Below are positions 47,673-59,759 of a DNA stretch of 64,000 bases, piece by piece (the stretch's first letter is position 1; each line of letters starts with the position of its first letter). The position numbers and the translations under genes were made by a program. The notes below the pieces were generated by a model that saw nothing but the letters and a program-made list of their open reading frames with translations, made no database searches and was not told where the DNA came from. Source of the stretch: Priapulus caudatus (Eukaryota > Priapulida > Priapulimorpha > Priapulimorphida > Priapulidae); assembly GCF_000485595.1 (NCBI RefSeq), contig NW_014577392.1, positions 1 to 64,000 on the forward strand. The letters are read 5' to 3'.

Positions 47673-48255
47673 TATGGTGATGTGCACACATTTGGCTTGT
47701 TCCAAAAGACCCTTGGTACTGCACGTACAAGGAATAAGTGCAGTGTTTGCATGATATGCATTTTCCACCTAGTCAAGAAGACATATCAACAGCCTATACA
47801 GATAATTATAAATTCTATTGATGCATTCTCACATTCTCAGAATAACCAAAGAAACCAAACAAACAGCAACATAACTTGGTACCGGTAACACTTTCCCTGC
47901 TGTTAGACTTTTGATCATAGAAACTTTTAGTGCTACTACACTTCAATCAAATTTAAAATGAAGTTTTTAGCTTTAGGTGTATATAGCAATATATAGCATT
48001 ATACGGCTTTCGGACGATAGCCTAGGTGTATTAAATCACGGTATTACACCCTGTAAGCTACTGGCACATTATTTAATAAATAGCATTTATTTCACTAACT
48101 GCCCAGCAAAAATATCACCTACAATTAATTACCATTAATACGACATACTGTGTAAATGTACACATAACAAGGACTTGTATAACAATAATAACATATATTA
48201 TGTATATATACTAGAGTGAATATGATGACATGACTTGTGTGTATAGGCATGCGCA

Positions 48256-48288
<33 letters not shown>

Positions 48289-49613
48289 CATACATACATA
48301 CATACTATATATATATATATATATATATATACATACATACATACACAAATGTACACACGTGTGTGTAAACAAGAGTGAATAAGTTTTATTAGGCAGTTAC
48401 TTACAGAACGATGACAATGACTTTGGCAAAACGGTGTACCCCTGTGAGCTGTACATGATTACATTATCGCACACCCATGCAGGTCATGCAGAAAGGTATT
48501 GTTCTAACTTTACCACTAGGTGCATGGCATATGTACACCAATAACAATAAAGGTGCTACTAGGCCAGACATACTCCTATGTGTCATATATATATATATAT
48601 ATATACCAGTTTTACCCATTGCTGCTATTGCTGATATAATGTCCATATTAAAACTCGGTATACTAAATATGCTGATGATTTAATCTGCATTTGCAAATAT
48701 CTGTCAAAATATTCCACGGGCCATATCTATATTCACATATTAAAAATTTATCTAATCACATTCTGTTTACCTCTCCATTACAAACACTCAAAGAAGGCAA
48801 ATCACATATCAAACAGTTATTTAAATTCACACACCGTAAGTGCAGTAGCAATTGCAAGAAACTGTTGCAGTACTGTACATAACCTGTACTGGATGACAAA
48901 TATATCTATCCAACATTAGTTATTAAGGCAAGATAGACATGTTCATGCCTGTACATAGCATCTTGGATGCCCATTTTCACAAACGCATGAGACAATGCTA
49001 ATAAAATCACTTTCAGTGAGCCACCTTGTGATCCTAACCAAAGACGAACTCATGCAACCACAATCAGTCATAGTTCAAGTCTGCACTCTTCCTCCTCTTT
49101 TAAGACCAATCACAAAATGACCACACGTACGTGCCCACGCACAGACACACACACGCACACACCTCATGCTAAACCATGTGCCTTCAGAGGTGATGCCACA
49201 GAGGTGACCTTCATAGGTGATAAAAGAGGACTTCTGTGGCAGGTTGTGAAAGAAGTAATCAATTTTACAATATTAGCACGGACCCACAAGCACTCACCGG
49301 CTTGCCTGTCTATTAGCGCGCTGGTGGCTTTCGCACGCAGCTGTTGCCCAGTAGTTACTGCTCATCCGCACTCATACATCACTAACACAACCAAATTCCT
49401 AGTGCAGTCACATCGGCCGCAGCTGCAACTACACCGCCAGTCTTTCTCTCGTGTCGCTCAACAAACGCGTCGACACATGAATATCAGCAGTGCGAAAAAC
49501 GACGCAAAATGTCTACAGGTGATGCAAGCAGGTGCTAACGACCAACAGGCGGAAGCTGTGTGGAGGGTAATGACGACGACACACATGTGCACTCGCGTGA
49601 CACGTGGGTAGTG
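47673..49613. other. Probable 3' UTR/downstream flank of the NOVA gene
   Basis: AT-rich DNA downstream of the minus-strand NOVA stop codon, with microsatellites. The 164-codon plus-strand frame at 49117-49611 has no domain and low-complexity His/Thr composition. I do not call it a gene. Confidence 0.5.
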
Positions 49614-51262
49614 CTAACGACCGACAGGCACCGTGTTCTGGTGCTGCCGCCTAGTCTCCTCCTGGCTTATGTGTTGCTGGATCATAAGTTGCGCCACCTG
49701 TAGGGCAGCGGGCGAACCGGTAATCGTCACCAACCTATTGAGTGTGCCGGGCGCGTAGACGCCTTTCTTGCTGATCTGGATGGTGGCGCCGCTGCGCTGC
49801 TGGATCTCCAATAGAGAACGCCCACCATGGCCAAGGATCGCTCCGACAATGTTTTCGTTCACTTCGAGAGCTACAGTGCTAACATCTTCCTGCGAAAGAT
49901 TACAGAAAACGTTTAGTAGTAATCGGCTGAGCAATTACACTTGATACGCATGAATGAAATTCATGTCGATTGTTCATCGATTTAAATTACGTACCCACGT
50001 GTATATTATTTATTACTCCTAATATTGCTATGTGGCAAGTAACCTCATTGTTACCATTGGTATTTTTTTTGCAAAAATGATCGTTAATATAGGTTTGACT
50101 ACATATATACATACATCTATATTATAATAGTAGAAAGAGCCGAAGTGTCGTTTTCCGTATCTCCTTCGAAACCGTGCCACGTATTCTCACGCAAATCGAG
50201 CTGGGGCTAATTCTGGACGCCCCGAATACATTCCGCTATGTTAGAACACGATATTTCGATCATAAAGTGACTTTTGGAGGCAATTTTCTAAAAGGTTATG
50301 TGCCCAAAGAACCTTCGGCATTCATCGGAAACCCGCACCAAATGTTAAGATCGCCAAATCCGCATGCGCAATCCAATCCGTGCCTCACCAATTCACGTGC
50401 CTCTCACCTAGCATAGCAAGCCACACTAAACGCACGCACGAACGCATGCACGCTCGCACACCCGCACGCGCACACACCAAAGCCATTGCGGCTGCGGTGT
50501 ATAAACAACCAAGCACTGCCGCGCACAGCTGTGAGGCAAAAATTTAAGACAAACCCCAACGAGAGACGGCTGCAGTTGTGTGCGTGTGTGTGTGTGTGTG
50601 TGCGTGTGCGTGCGCGTGAGTGTATGTGTGTGCGCGCCCTTGTGTGTGTAAATGTGGTATGTGTGTGCGTGGGTGCGCATGTGATTGTGCGTGCGCATAC
50701 CCGTATGTGTGTGAATACGGTGTGCGTGCGTGCGTGCGTGTGTGTGGTGTGTGTGTGCAAATATTTGACAACGGGAGGTGTAACCGTGCCCGCGCTTACC
50801 CGGCTCCCAATGCTCTCACATTTTTAGACACATGCCATAACCTTTTGAAATTGTGTTAAGGTAAAATTTCCGATTTTATATATATTTAGCTACAACAGTA
50901 CAACTTTTTTTAAACAAATATTGATATATGACTCGGGTCTAAATATCAGTATTTTTCGTTTACTGTAAATACATCCTCAAACAAAAGTGAGAGATAAATG
51001 GTTAAACCACCATCCTCAAAACAGATCCCACTCAAACCCGTCTGAATGACGGGTAATATAGCTATATATATATATATATAAATGCACACACACATGCATG
51101 CACACACATTATTGTACATTAAGATTAGATCAATCAATACCTGATCAGTTGTGATCTCGAGCGGCGATCCGGCTCTCAGGCCAAACGAGTTGCTGGCGTA
51201 GCATGGACTAGAGGACGGCGACATTCTCACGTTCTCCTGGAACTCGGTCAGCGCAGCGTCGA

Positions 51263-51302
<40 letters not shown>

Positions 51303-54300
51303 ATGACGATCAGCCTGAGCCATGCCTCCCCCCGCGCTCTGCCCACTGCTGCCTGGACTTCCGACCGGCCCGTAGGCGGTGGCCGCAGCAGCCGCAGCGC
51401 CCGTGTACCCGAGACCGCCTGCGCCGGCGCCACCACCGGGAGGTTTACCCTGCAGGAGGCCGGCGCCGAGCCCGACGAGGCCCTGGAGGGCCGGGTGCGT
51501 CGCGGGGCCAGCGTGCGGCGCGAGCGCCTGCAGCCCGCCGAGGCCGACGCTCAGCAGGCCGTAGCTCGCCAGTGTGTTCATCGCCACCGTGATCTCGGCC
51601 GTCGCCTGCTCCGAGAAGCCGCACTTGCGCAGCAGCGCCTGCATGTTCTCGAACAGCGCCGACCCGCCGCCGCCGCCGCCGCCGCTGTTCAGCGTGGGGC
51701 CGCCCGACGGTGGCGCCCCCGCGGACGGGGATCGTGCGAACGGTGAGCCGGTCGGGTTGCAGTTGGCGACGGGTCCGGAGAAGTCGGCGTAGCTGAGGTT
51801 CGTGCAGCTGCTGCTCTGCGAGTCGCCGACGATCTTGTCGAGGATGAGCGCGCAGGCGCGGCGGTTCTGCTCGAGGTCGCCGATGACGGTGATGCAGCGC
51901 TCGGGCAGCGTCACGTCCTTAGCCTTCTGCGGGATTACGTACGTGGCGAGAGAGCGTGAGCACGGGGAAAGAGAAGGGGGAGGAAAGAAAGAGGGAGAGA
52001 GGGAGGGAGAGGAAGAAAGAGAGAGCGAGAGACAGAGAAAAATCGGGAGAGGGAAAGAGAGAGAGGACAAGGAGGTAGGGAGAGGGAGAGAGAGAGAGAG
52101 AAGGGGGAGAGAGAAAGGGGAGAGAGAGAGGGAGAGAGAAGGGGAGAGAGAAAAGGGAGAGAGAGAGGGAGAGAGGGGGACAAAGAGGTAGGGAGAGAGA
52201 GAGGGAGCGAAAGGGGGGACAATGAGGTAGGGGGAGTGACAAGGAGAGAGAAGGGGTCACAGGGGGAGAAGGAGCAAAAGGAGAAGTTGCAGCACTTGTG
52301 AATTGTCACATCCTTCACCCTCTGCATGATAACACGGCAATACATAAGCACGGGGGGAGGAGAAAGAGAGAGAGAGAGAGAGAGAGGAAGACTGACCTTC
52401 TCATTATCTACTGCCCAGTTTACCCTGTCAAATGTCAACGTCAATGTCAACATTCTAAACAACAGTAATATCGAAGCCAAACCTGGGATATCTGTACGTA
52501 GGCTCCACTCTCTTCCTTGATATGCTTCACATTGGCTCCAGCCTTGCCTATGATCATGCCAGCAGTACTGTTTGGTACCAACACCTTGACCTACCAATCA
52601 AACAGAACCCACCTTATTTGACATACCTTTCACACCCCTATAGCAATACAGTCACAACGTATATACAAGGGTCAACTGAGAATTAAAACTGAGAAAGGAA
52701 GCTTAACAAGTGCCGCAGAGCAACAGCGTTCAACTGACGTGTACCGTAGCCGGGTATTCTTCTGATAATCTCACTGGCAACCGAATCAAGTGCGCCCACA
52801 CGCCACCACATTCGTGCTCAGAGATATTATCTTAGATACTACTAATACGGGTTATCTAAAATCTATGATAGACTTTGCTATACCGGTTAGAACAGGTACT
52901 GAAAGATAGCAGCTGTGTAAACTTATATTAACATGATTATCATGGATATGCGGTCGAGCGCGAGCGTAGTGGTGGTGGTGGGGGAAGGTGAGGGCGGGTG
53001 GTAGGGGCTTTATAGCAAAAGCAGTTCAGTCCTTTGTTAAACAGTCCAATAAATCCATGTTATAACCCTCTTTCCTTGAGGGTCAACAACGGTTATCACG
53101 ACACTTACTCTCCTCGCCGACATCAGTGGAAAGGACATTCATGGCGTCCGTTTCAATAAAGTCGATTAAAAATGGTAGGTCCAGCGCTGAAACAAAAAAG
53201 TTTCTGCCACTCGGTCCGTTAGACCATGGTGGTGTCTTCAGAAAAATGTCTGGTATCTGACCTTTCTCCCACTGCCCTTTCGAAACCTGCTGACGCTTCC
53301 AATTTCGCCCCTTGTGATTGGTTTCCTCCCCATCACACTATACATCGGAATATTAAGCAGCAATAGGTCAAGCCATTGAGATTTGGTGCCGCAATTCCGT
53401 ATATTCCCCCTATACCTTAAGTTAAGGGGCGAAATATTTCACCCTCCATTAAACACAGTCTGTGACCTTTGACCCTTTGACCCTCAAATTCGACATCCCG
53501 GGTCCTTTTCACAATCCCCCTGACGTCACTCCGAATATCAAGACCATACGTCGAGACAGTTAAGATTTGTGCGTAACTGTTTGACACACGGAACAGACGG
53601 ACGGACGGACGGACGGACAGACATTCATGCGATTCTACAAGCTGCATCTGACTTCGTCAGCTGAGCTAAAAACGATGTTTAATGCATTGCCATTTCTCTC
53701 CTTAGTCATAAGGGATGTGACATTTCAAATTTCTGGGCTAAAAAATTCATTTGAGATGAACGAAAGAAATTTGCAGATGCTATTGTCAATGAAATACTAG
53801 AACTAATGCATTCCAATACCATTAGCGATGTTCAATACCTGTTCTAACGATATTAACATAATGTCTATGTTTTTTCAACCAATACACCCCACAAATAAAA
53901 CCAAGTTACACCTGTTTCTCTCTCTGTGCCGCAAACTTGTGATCATAGTCAATCGCTGCCTTGGCCGTTGGGTCAGGTTTCTCTAGAATCTTCAACATTA
54001 CGAAGTCGAGGGTGTGAAGGATGTTCTCTGCATTACCTGAGATTAGGCACACGCGTTCCGATGATCCTACAATACAGACATGAAAACAGTCACGGGCGCT
54101 GCAAGCGCATGCATTCTGAATGCACTGCACAGCCACCCGTCCTAACATGCAATTAAACTCCAATAATATGCCAAGACAGACAGTGAGAAGCATTGTAGGT
54201 GCATCCATTCTAAATTACAGTGCATGTGCAAGCTACAAGTCAGCCAATGCAGACGAATCTTTGCGATAGTTGTGACAGTAAGTATACAGAACAGCTATGT

Positions 54301-54973
54301 AAGAGTTACAGAAACACATTTTCACCAGGATAGAAGTCATTGGCTTTTGACATTTTCACTCTGGCTCCAGTCTCCCGTTGCAGCTGAGCGATGGTTTCGC
54401 CTCCCTTCCCAATGATGGCGCCGGCTGCTATTGCGGGAACCAGAACCTTGAGGTGAAAGTTCCCACCATCTGTAGAACGAAGAGTGGTCATCACAAAAAT
54501 TGTTCAATTTATATGACGAACAATTAAATGCTAAACACCTACTATATAATGCTACTAATGCTACCACCACTATAAAAATCGATGCATATGTATACATGGG
54601 AAATGTAATTCATAGCTATTCTAAGCAGTAGTTCATGATATCTCAAAGATTTTTCTCTACAGAACATAAATTTGTATTTATACAATTGAATTTTTATGTC
54701 GATTAGGGGCATTTACTGTTGCAATGTACATAGGCTAACATATTTAGAGTAAATAAAAGGAATTATTATATTAGGTCTTACTCCCTTATTATTTACTTCT
54801 GTTGTCTACAGAGAACGTGAGACTAAAGGTGACATACCGAATGAAGGCTGTGAATGTGTTGTGGTCAGGCCCACATCGCCCATATCAAATATACCCAGCA
54901 CATCCTGCTGCCCTTCTGGATTGCAAACAGGAGTGTGTACGGGTAGGATGTTGTCATCCTCATCCATGTCCAT
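49614..54973 (-). CDS. NOVA: NOVA/pasilla-type three-KH-domain splicing regulator
   Basis: Six minus-strand exons: 54838-54973 (opens with ATG), 54326-54469, 53912-54066, 52483-52590, 51141-51926 and 49614-49889 (stop TAG). All have AG/GT borders and matching phases, giving exactly 535 codons including stop; human NOVA proteins are near 500 residues. KH1 (about 48-118) has IIGKGGETI and DFYPG-x-x-ERVCLI; KH2 (about 146-215) has VPNSTAG and the loop GKAG; KH3 (about 447-518) has NLVGAILG-like [11 protein letters not shown] and ARIQISKKG-like [14 protein letters not shown]-x-NPTGSP after KH2 is a NOVA hallmark. NOVA proteins bind YCAY RNA clusters and steer alternative splicing in the nucleus. 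The KH2-KH3 linker is Gly/Ala-rich with a His4-Gln~10 run. The first ATG sits right after an acceptor-like tgtgtag, so a 5' UTR exon, or further coding exons, may lie upstream. Confidence 0.93.
50575..50760. repeat. TG/CG-rich tract in NOVA intron 5
   Basis: tgtgtg/tgcgtg repeats like those at 245-1608. Frames on either strand are spurious. The rest of this intron (49890-51140) holds a (TA)n/(CACA) patch at 51058-51110 and nothing else I recognise. Confidence 0.9.
51251..51306 (-). repeat. CAG/CAT trinucleotide run encoding His4-Gln~10
   Basis: Within the NOVA linker exon the coding strand reads (CAT)n then (CAG)n in frame. A length-variable amino-acid run is expected. It lies between KH2 and KH3, outside the RNA-binding folds. 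Confidence 0.9.
51955..52395. repeat. GAGAGG purine tract in NOVA intron 4
   Basis: About 440 bp of gagaga/ggga units on the plus strand, hence a long polypyrimidine tract on the transcribed (minus) strand, ending about 30 bases from the acceptor of the 51141-51926 exon. Ser/Leu/Pro frames through it are spurious. It could influence splicing of the next exon; that is inference. Confidence 0.85.
52686..53650. repeat. Dispersed repeat R2 with GGAC tetramer tail
   Basis: Diverged relative of 11241-12260. It lies in the NOVA intron and continues into (GGAC)n at 53592-53616, then catctgacttcgtcagctga. A retroposon-like 3' tail followed by a small cgtcag/ctgacg-type hairpin is suggestive, but no RT was seen. 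Not coding. Confidence 0.6.
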
Positions 54974-55069
54974 CTACACACAAGCAAGACAAGAATAACA
55001 ACGTGTATATATGCATCAGTGAAGTCCAATATCTACGGTCGCCACAGTTATGCAGTGTAATAATACTGA

Positions 55070-55350
55070 TACATGGCCGTCCGAAGGGTGGGGGGTGCAG
55101 TGTGAGCGGTTGCACCCCCCTTTTTTTCCAGAGTTTACCCTGGAAATTAGTTATTTAGCCGGCAAGTCAATTCGTTGCGCAAGTGTTAGTGTAGGGCCAA
55201 TATTTTCGAAATTATTTCTGAAACATTGGTCATCGATTGTGTGCAAAAATGCTCCAAAGTAAGTTTCAGATTACACCAGAGAGCATCTAAAACCCCTGAG
55301 CTTCCAGGGCCACCTCCCTTTTTGAAAAGCTTGGGACGGGCCTGCATGTG
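55070..55350. mobile_element. Possible MITE remnant upstream of NOVA
   Basis: Begins catggccgtccgaagg and ends cttgggacgggcctgcatg, so the ends are loosely inverse (ggccgtcc/ggacgggcc). It has a G-run and C-run near the left end. Non-coding; weak. Confidence 0.35.
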
Positions 55351-57300
55351 ACAGATAAGCTACATCTTCCACTGCTATTTAGGTGGCTACTATTGCTAGT
55401 TATTACTACTGCTACTACTACGACGGTTACTATAATGAATAATGAACCAGACACATGTATGCTATGAGTATGAGTACCCTCTGCTAAAATTTCCACTACT
55501 ACTATTGCTGTTACTATTGCCACAGCTACTAGTCTACTTATATGGCTACTATCACTACTGCTCCAGCTACTACTATTTCTATTGCTAAAATAACTGTGCT
55601 GCTACTATCACTAGCAGATCCAAGTAGGGCTATCAGGAAAATACATAAAACTGTTCAAAAATCAATACCAGAAAATGAGGGGAAAAGATTATATATATAT
55701 ATGAACATTTCAAACCCTCCTTTTAATTATTGTTTTCCATATTTAATTATATAGCGTAATTGTGCACAGCTACTAGTGGAGCTAACAGCTAGAACTCTGC
55801 TATGCCCCTCTCACTGGAGGTTTTGTACCCTCACCATTAGTATATTACCAGATTCTCAAATGTACAGCTCCTGATACTTATGATATCAATACCATCACCA
55901 CCACCACAACTACCACGACTACAGTTTTTGCTACTGAGATGCTGCCGCTACTGCTGCTTCAGAAAACTGACTATACAAGCACTAACTAAAGGTAAAATGA
56001 TGGCAATATTATTACCTTACATAATTGGCATGCAAACACTTTCTCTTAATTTATGATACCTATATATCTAACCCTACTCATCCTTAGGGTAAAGGAGTCA
56101 TGGCTAGATGGTTTGGTGACATGGCTACTGACAACCTGCCAGTGAAAAAGATCATACCATCCCCCTAATGGAAAGCATTTGAGTAAAGGTGTCATGTCCT
56201 GGATCGTGCCAAGCAGAAAAATGCAGGTCTCATTAATCCATGGCTCAATTTCATCTAATTACCACTAATCATATAATATGGCCTGTTACATAAGGCAGTG
56301 CTCTGCTAAATTAGTTTCTTTGACTTTTTTCCTGCATAAAATGATCGGGAACTCATTTGTCCTTTCATCACTATGTGGCGCAATATCCAAGGGAATGAGT
56401 GCCGAAGGGAAACACTCAACATTTAATTGGAGAGCACTGAAGAGAGAATCAGTAAAACACAGACAATGGTAAAAGGCCATACAATTTTGTGTATATATAC
56501 CCTATTCAAGCTCAACCGTTTAGAACTCAATATAGAAAAAATGTAAAAGTAGAACAGTCATGATTCAAAGGACTTTCTAAAGGATGTCTGACAAAGTTTC
56601 TTCAATATTAAAAGGATCACTGCCATTTGAAATACACCATTAAAATAAATACTTCCAGTTGTTTTTTGTTATGCAGGGCAAGAGATTATACACCTATATT
56701 ACTATGATTACATATATGCAAATAAGATGAAAAAAAAAATATGGCTTAGAATGTGATACGATAAACATGATTTGTGGGTTGAAGTTCATTATATATAATT
56801 GAGTACTGACTCATCGTCAAGCTCATAGAAATTATATCACCTAAGATTAGAATTTCTTTAATCAATTATTTTCAAGGGTTTTCACAATGTAGGGTTATAC
56901 ATTCACTTTACTGCTATGTGCACTTTAGACATCAGGAAATTAGGCAGGTCTGCACTAGTTCGGCCAATATAGCCCTAGGAATCCACGTGACAGTATAGGA
57001 ATCCATAGTAGTCACAGCAGGATTTCTTCTGAGGGAAAATTAGACAAAGCAGGTAGGCCTATAATGGCCAGTTTGGCCAATGGTGGTGCACCACTGTGCC
57101 TCTATATGCATAACAAACCCTAATCAGACATCGCTAGTGTCAAAATGCCCAACTTTCATACTGTTAAAACTACAGCTACTGAGCTAGGTTAGTAGGTGTG
57201 TACCACTACTGCAAATTGTGCCATGAGCGGCGCCAATGAATTTGATGGATGTAGCTAGGCTAACTATTACAGTTACTAGTACTAGTACTACGACTATTAG
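55351..57300. other. Stretch without recognisable genes
   Basis: Rich in ctactactgcta-type trinucleotide words (55370-55620 and 55880-55960) and otherwise AT-rich. I see no exon with a recognisable domain. It may hold NOVA 5' UTR exons or promoter sequence that cannot be seen by eye. Confidence 0.5.
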
Positions 57301-57310
57301 TATGTCACTG

Positions 57311-58643
57311 CTACCAGTGGCGTATCCAGCATAGGGCGGAGCCGGCGTATGCCCCCCCCCCCCCGTTTGCAGGCCCAGAAAAAAAATCTAATAAACTGTA
57401 AAAGTTTGTATGCCAGTTGATGTTGCCAGTGTTGAAATCACCGCCTAGGTGAATAGTTTTAACCTGGCATCTGGCAGGCAGTTTGTTTAGAGAGGTGTTC
57501 AGTTCTTCCAACTGGTCGGCCTTTTCATCTGGTGGCCTGTAAAAGCTGCCTATGACAAGGGACTTAGCTCCTTCAAGAATTACTTTGACCCAAATGACTT
57601 CGGCGTCTGAATCGGCTTCTGTAAGCTGTTCACTCACAAAGCAGGACTTAATTGCGATAAAGACACCGCCTCCGTGGAGTGTTCTGTCTTTTCTGTACAC
57701 CTTATAATCTGGGGGGGGGGGAACTTTTCTGCCGTGTGAATTGTGCTGTTGAGTTTTGATTTACAACCCAAGATAGCATCTGGTTTGACGTAATCAACTG
57801 CGACAGCAAACTGGGCCTTTTTTGCTTTTAATACCCTCGCAATTAACTACCATAGTTCTCCAGTTGTTGCCCTTTTTACTAAGGGTATCTCTAGAAGGGT
57901 GATCATCAATAGACGTACTATTGTGTCGGTCTCTCGATCTAGGCGTACCAATGGGACTGGAGGGTTGCTCAGATCGTGGCAAACTAGTCAAGATTGGGTT
58001 GAAACTAAGATCTGCTGAAGCCACAAAAATCTTTGCATCGGTAGCAGATCCAAGAACACTGAAGCGGTTATATAGGTCAAGTTCATATAAATGAAATGTA
58101 AATGATGCGACATTTTGGTTGTCGCACTTGGCACAAATCCAAGAAAAGTCCGATTTCTCCAAGCTACGTATGTGGGATGAGCAGTAACTTAAGCACGTGT
58201 TGTGGTACCAAATATCACAATCATCACAGCAAATCGTACGCTGCGACCAAGTGACTGCGCGCTCGCAGTACCCGCAAGGGAATATTGAGACGTTCTTGGG
58301 TCCTGGGTTTAATTCAACGTCGCCTGCTACCAAGAGAAGTGCTACAATTAAAACGGCCAGCTGCTCAGTGTGTTTAGGATTAAACTTTCCTCTGAAAGGG
58401 GGTAGGCCCCGAGAGTGTTTCCTTGAAACACAGACTGCTGCGATAGGTGTTTGACTGATGATGGAGTTTGTGATAACTCCAGGCTTCAAAAGAGTGTTTC
58501 CTTGAAACACAGACTGCTGCGATAGGTGTTTGACTGATGATGGAGTTTGTGATAACTCCAGGCTTCAAGGTTGCTGACTCGTAGCTGGAGGACGAGAAGC
58601 AGACTTCTAGCTTCCGGCTGGGACAAATAGTTAGCAGTTGCAC
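57311..58643 (-). mobile_element. CR1/L2-like LINE fragment with 2A peptide, PHD finger and endonuclease
   Basis: Minus-strand element. After a short leader the frame reads a hydrophobic stretch ending LLLVAGDVELNPGP (2A core at 58298-58324), then a PHD-type zinc finger (CGYC, CCDDCDIWYHNTC, WICAKC), a Ser/Pro/Arg-rich linker, and an AP-endonuclease start (NWRTMVVNCEGI). It continues after a frame change near 57820 with GGGVFIAIKSC, GSFYRPP and LGGDFNTGNINW. The match to D-x-E-x-NPGP is complete, so ribosome skipping is expected between the last Gly and Pro. 2A sequences at this place are known from non-LTR elements of several invertebrates. The element is cut off within the endonuclease by a C-run sequence at about 57350-57390; no reverse transcriptase remains. 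A 79-bp tandem duplication lies at its 5' end. Confidence 0.9.
58413..58570. repeat. 79-bp tandem duplication in the LINE leader
   Basis: Two nearly identical 79-bp units (58413-58491 and 58492-58570), starting gagtgtttccttgaaacaca. As 79 is not a multiple of three, the second unit shifts the frame between the upstream ATG (58643) and the 2A region; the frame with the ATG at 58510 stays open. Confidence 0.9.
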
Positions 58644-58997
58644 TGCTAGTGAGTCACTGCATGAGTGTGATACACGTCGCTTGAATCCTTAGCTAAATAT
58701 TCAATGATAGCTTGTAAGTTGTGTGAGCAGGGAATCGCATGACATACGCACAGGTACTTGGAATATGTCTCAATATAAAAAAATATAATGGTAAATAAAC
58801 ACGAAATGTATTTACTACCAAAGTTTCAATGTTTCTCTACTCTATTTCGCCTAGATAATCACCTGTAAATGCCGGTCAATTGCTCATCTGCAACACACAA
58901 GTAGGCCTACACCGCACGCTAGCTGCTGCACACCGATGTTGAAGGGGTCGTTGTCGTATAGGGTACTACATATATGTACAACAGGTAACTATGTGAT

Positions 58998-59018
58998 ATG
59001 GTTAGGGTTAGGGTTAGG
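58998..59018. repeat. Short TTAGGG-type tract inside an element
   Basis: Three GGTTAG units followed by gagtagacgtaggcgactcc. The same neighbourhood (actagcattatattacattt) recurs inverted at 62860-62945 next to CCCTAA units, so the telomere-like text belongs to a dispersed repeat rather than marking a chromosome end. Confidence 0.6.
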
Positions 59019-59108
59019 GAGTAGACGTAGGCGACTCCCTAGACTAGCATTATATTACATTTATGTATACATATATGTACTACCCTATACGACAACAACC
59101 CCTTCAGC

Positions 59109-59146
59109 CACACTGACACATAAATATATATTTATGTGTCAGTGTG
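59109..59146. repeat. Perfect 38-bp palindrome
   Basis: CACACTGACACATAAATAT followed at once by its exact inverse. A hairpin with no loop, located between the nested elements. Confidence 0.95.
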
Positions 59147-59166
59147 CGGCAGCTAGCGTGTAGCGG

Positions 59167-59560
59167 CCCCGGGCCCCCCACTCCGAGGTCGGAGGGACCG
59201 CATGCCCGCGTTCCCAAAATCTCTGGTAAAGGGGTATTTTTCGCGTGACAAAATCCGGCCCAAGAATTGTAAAAAAGGTGTATTTGACTTTTCACCCTGA
59301 GATTTCTTTAAAAAGAGGGTGTTTTTCCTCTCTCTTTCATCTTGAATATCATAGAAAACGTTATCAAATTCCGGGATCAAATTCCTGCTAGTTTTGAAAG
59401 CTCATTCAGGATTATTTCGGATTTAGGGGGTCTCCAAAACAGGAAAAACCCGCAAAAAGGGGGTTCAGAAATTTTGGCAGTCCTGAGATAGGGGGGTGCT
59501 TTCAAAGGAAGGGAACGAGCATATGTGTAACCTAAATAACACTGAGTGGGGGGCCCGGGG
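59167..59560. mobile_element. TIR element with GGGCCCCCCACTC ends
   Basis: A 394-bp segment starting ccccgggccccccactc and ending gagtggggggcccgggg. TAGCGG lies directly outside on both sides (59161-59166 and 59561-59566); an 8-bp duplication TAGCGGCC is possible if the terminus is set two bases inward, which would suit hAT. The interior has aaaaagggggttcag-type runs. Non-coding. Confidence 0.65.
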
Positions 59561-59759
59561 TAGCGGCCAGCGTGTGACAGTGTGTTGCAGATGAGTTTAC
59601 AGGACGGCATTTACAGAAAATTGTCGGTAATAATAGGTAAAAGAGAGTAGAAAAACATTAAGACTTTGGTAGTAAACAGATTTCGTATTTACTTAGCATT
59701 ATAATTTATATTTTTATTTTTATTGAAACGCTCCACCAAGTGCCTGTGGATGTTGTACC

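Noticed and set aside
49117-49611. 164-codon plus-strand frame downstream of NOVA
   Set aside because: Antisense to the NOVA 3' region, low complexity at the start, no domain, no splice context.
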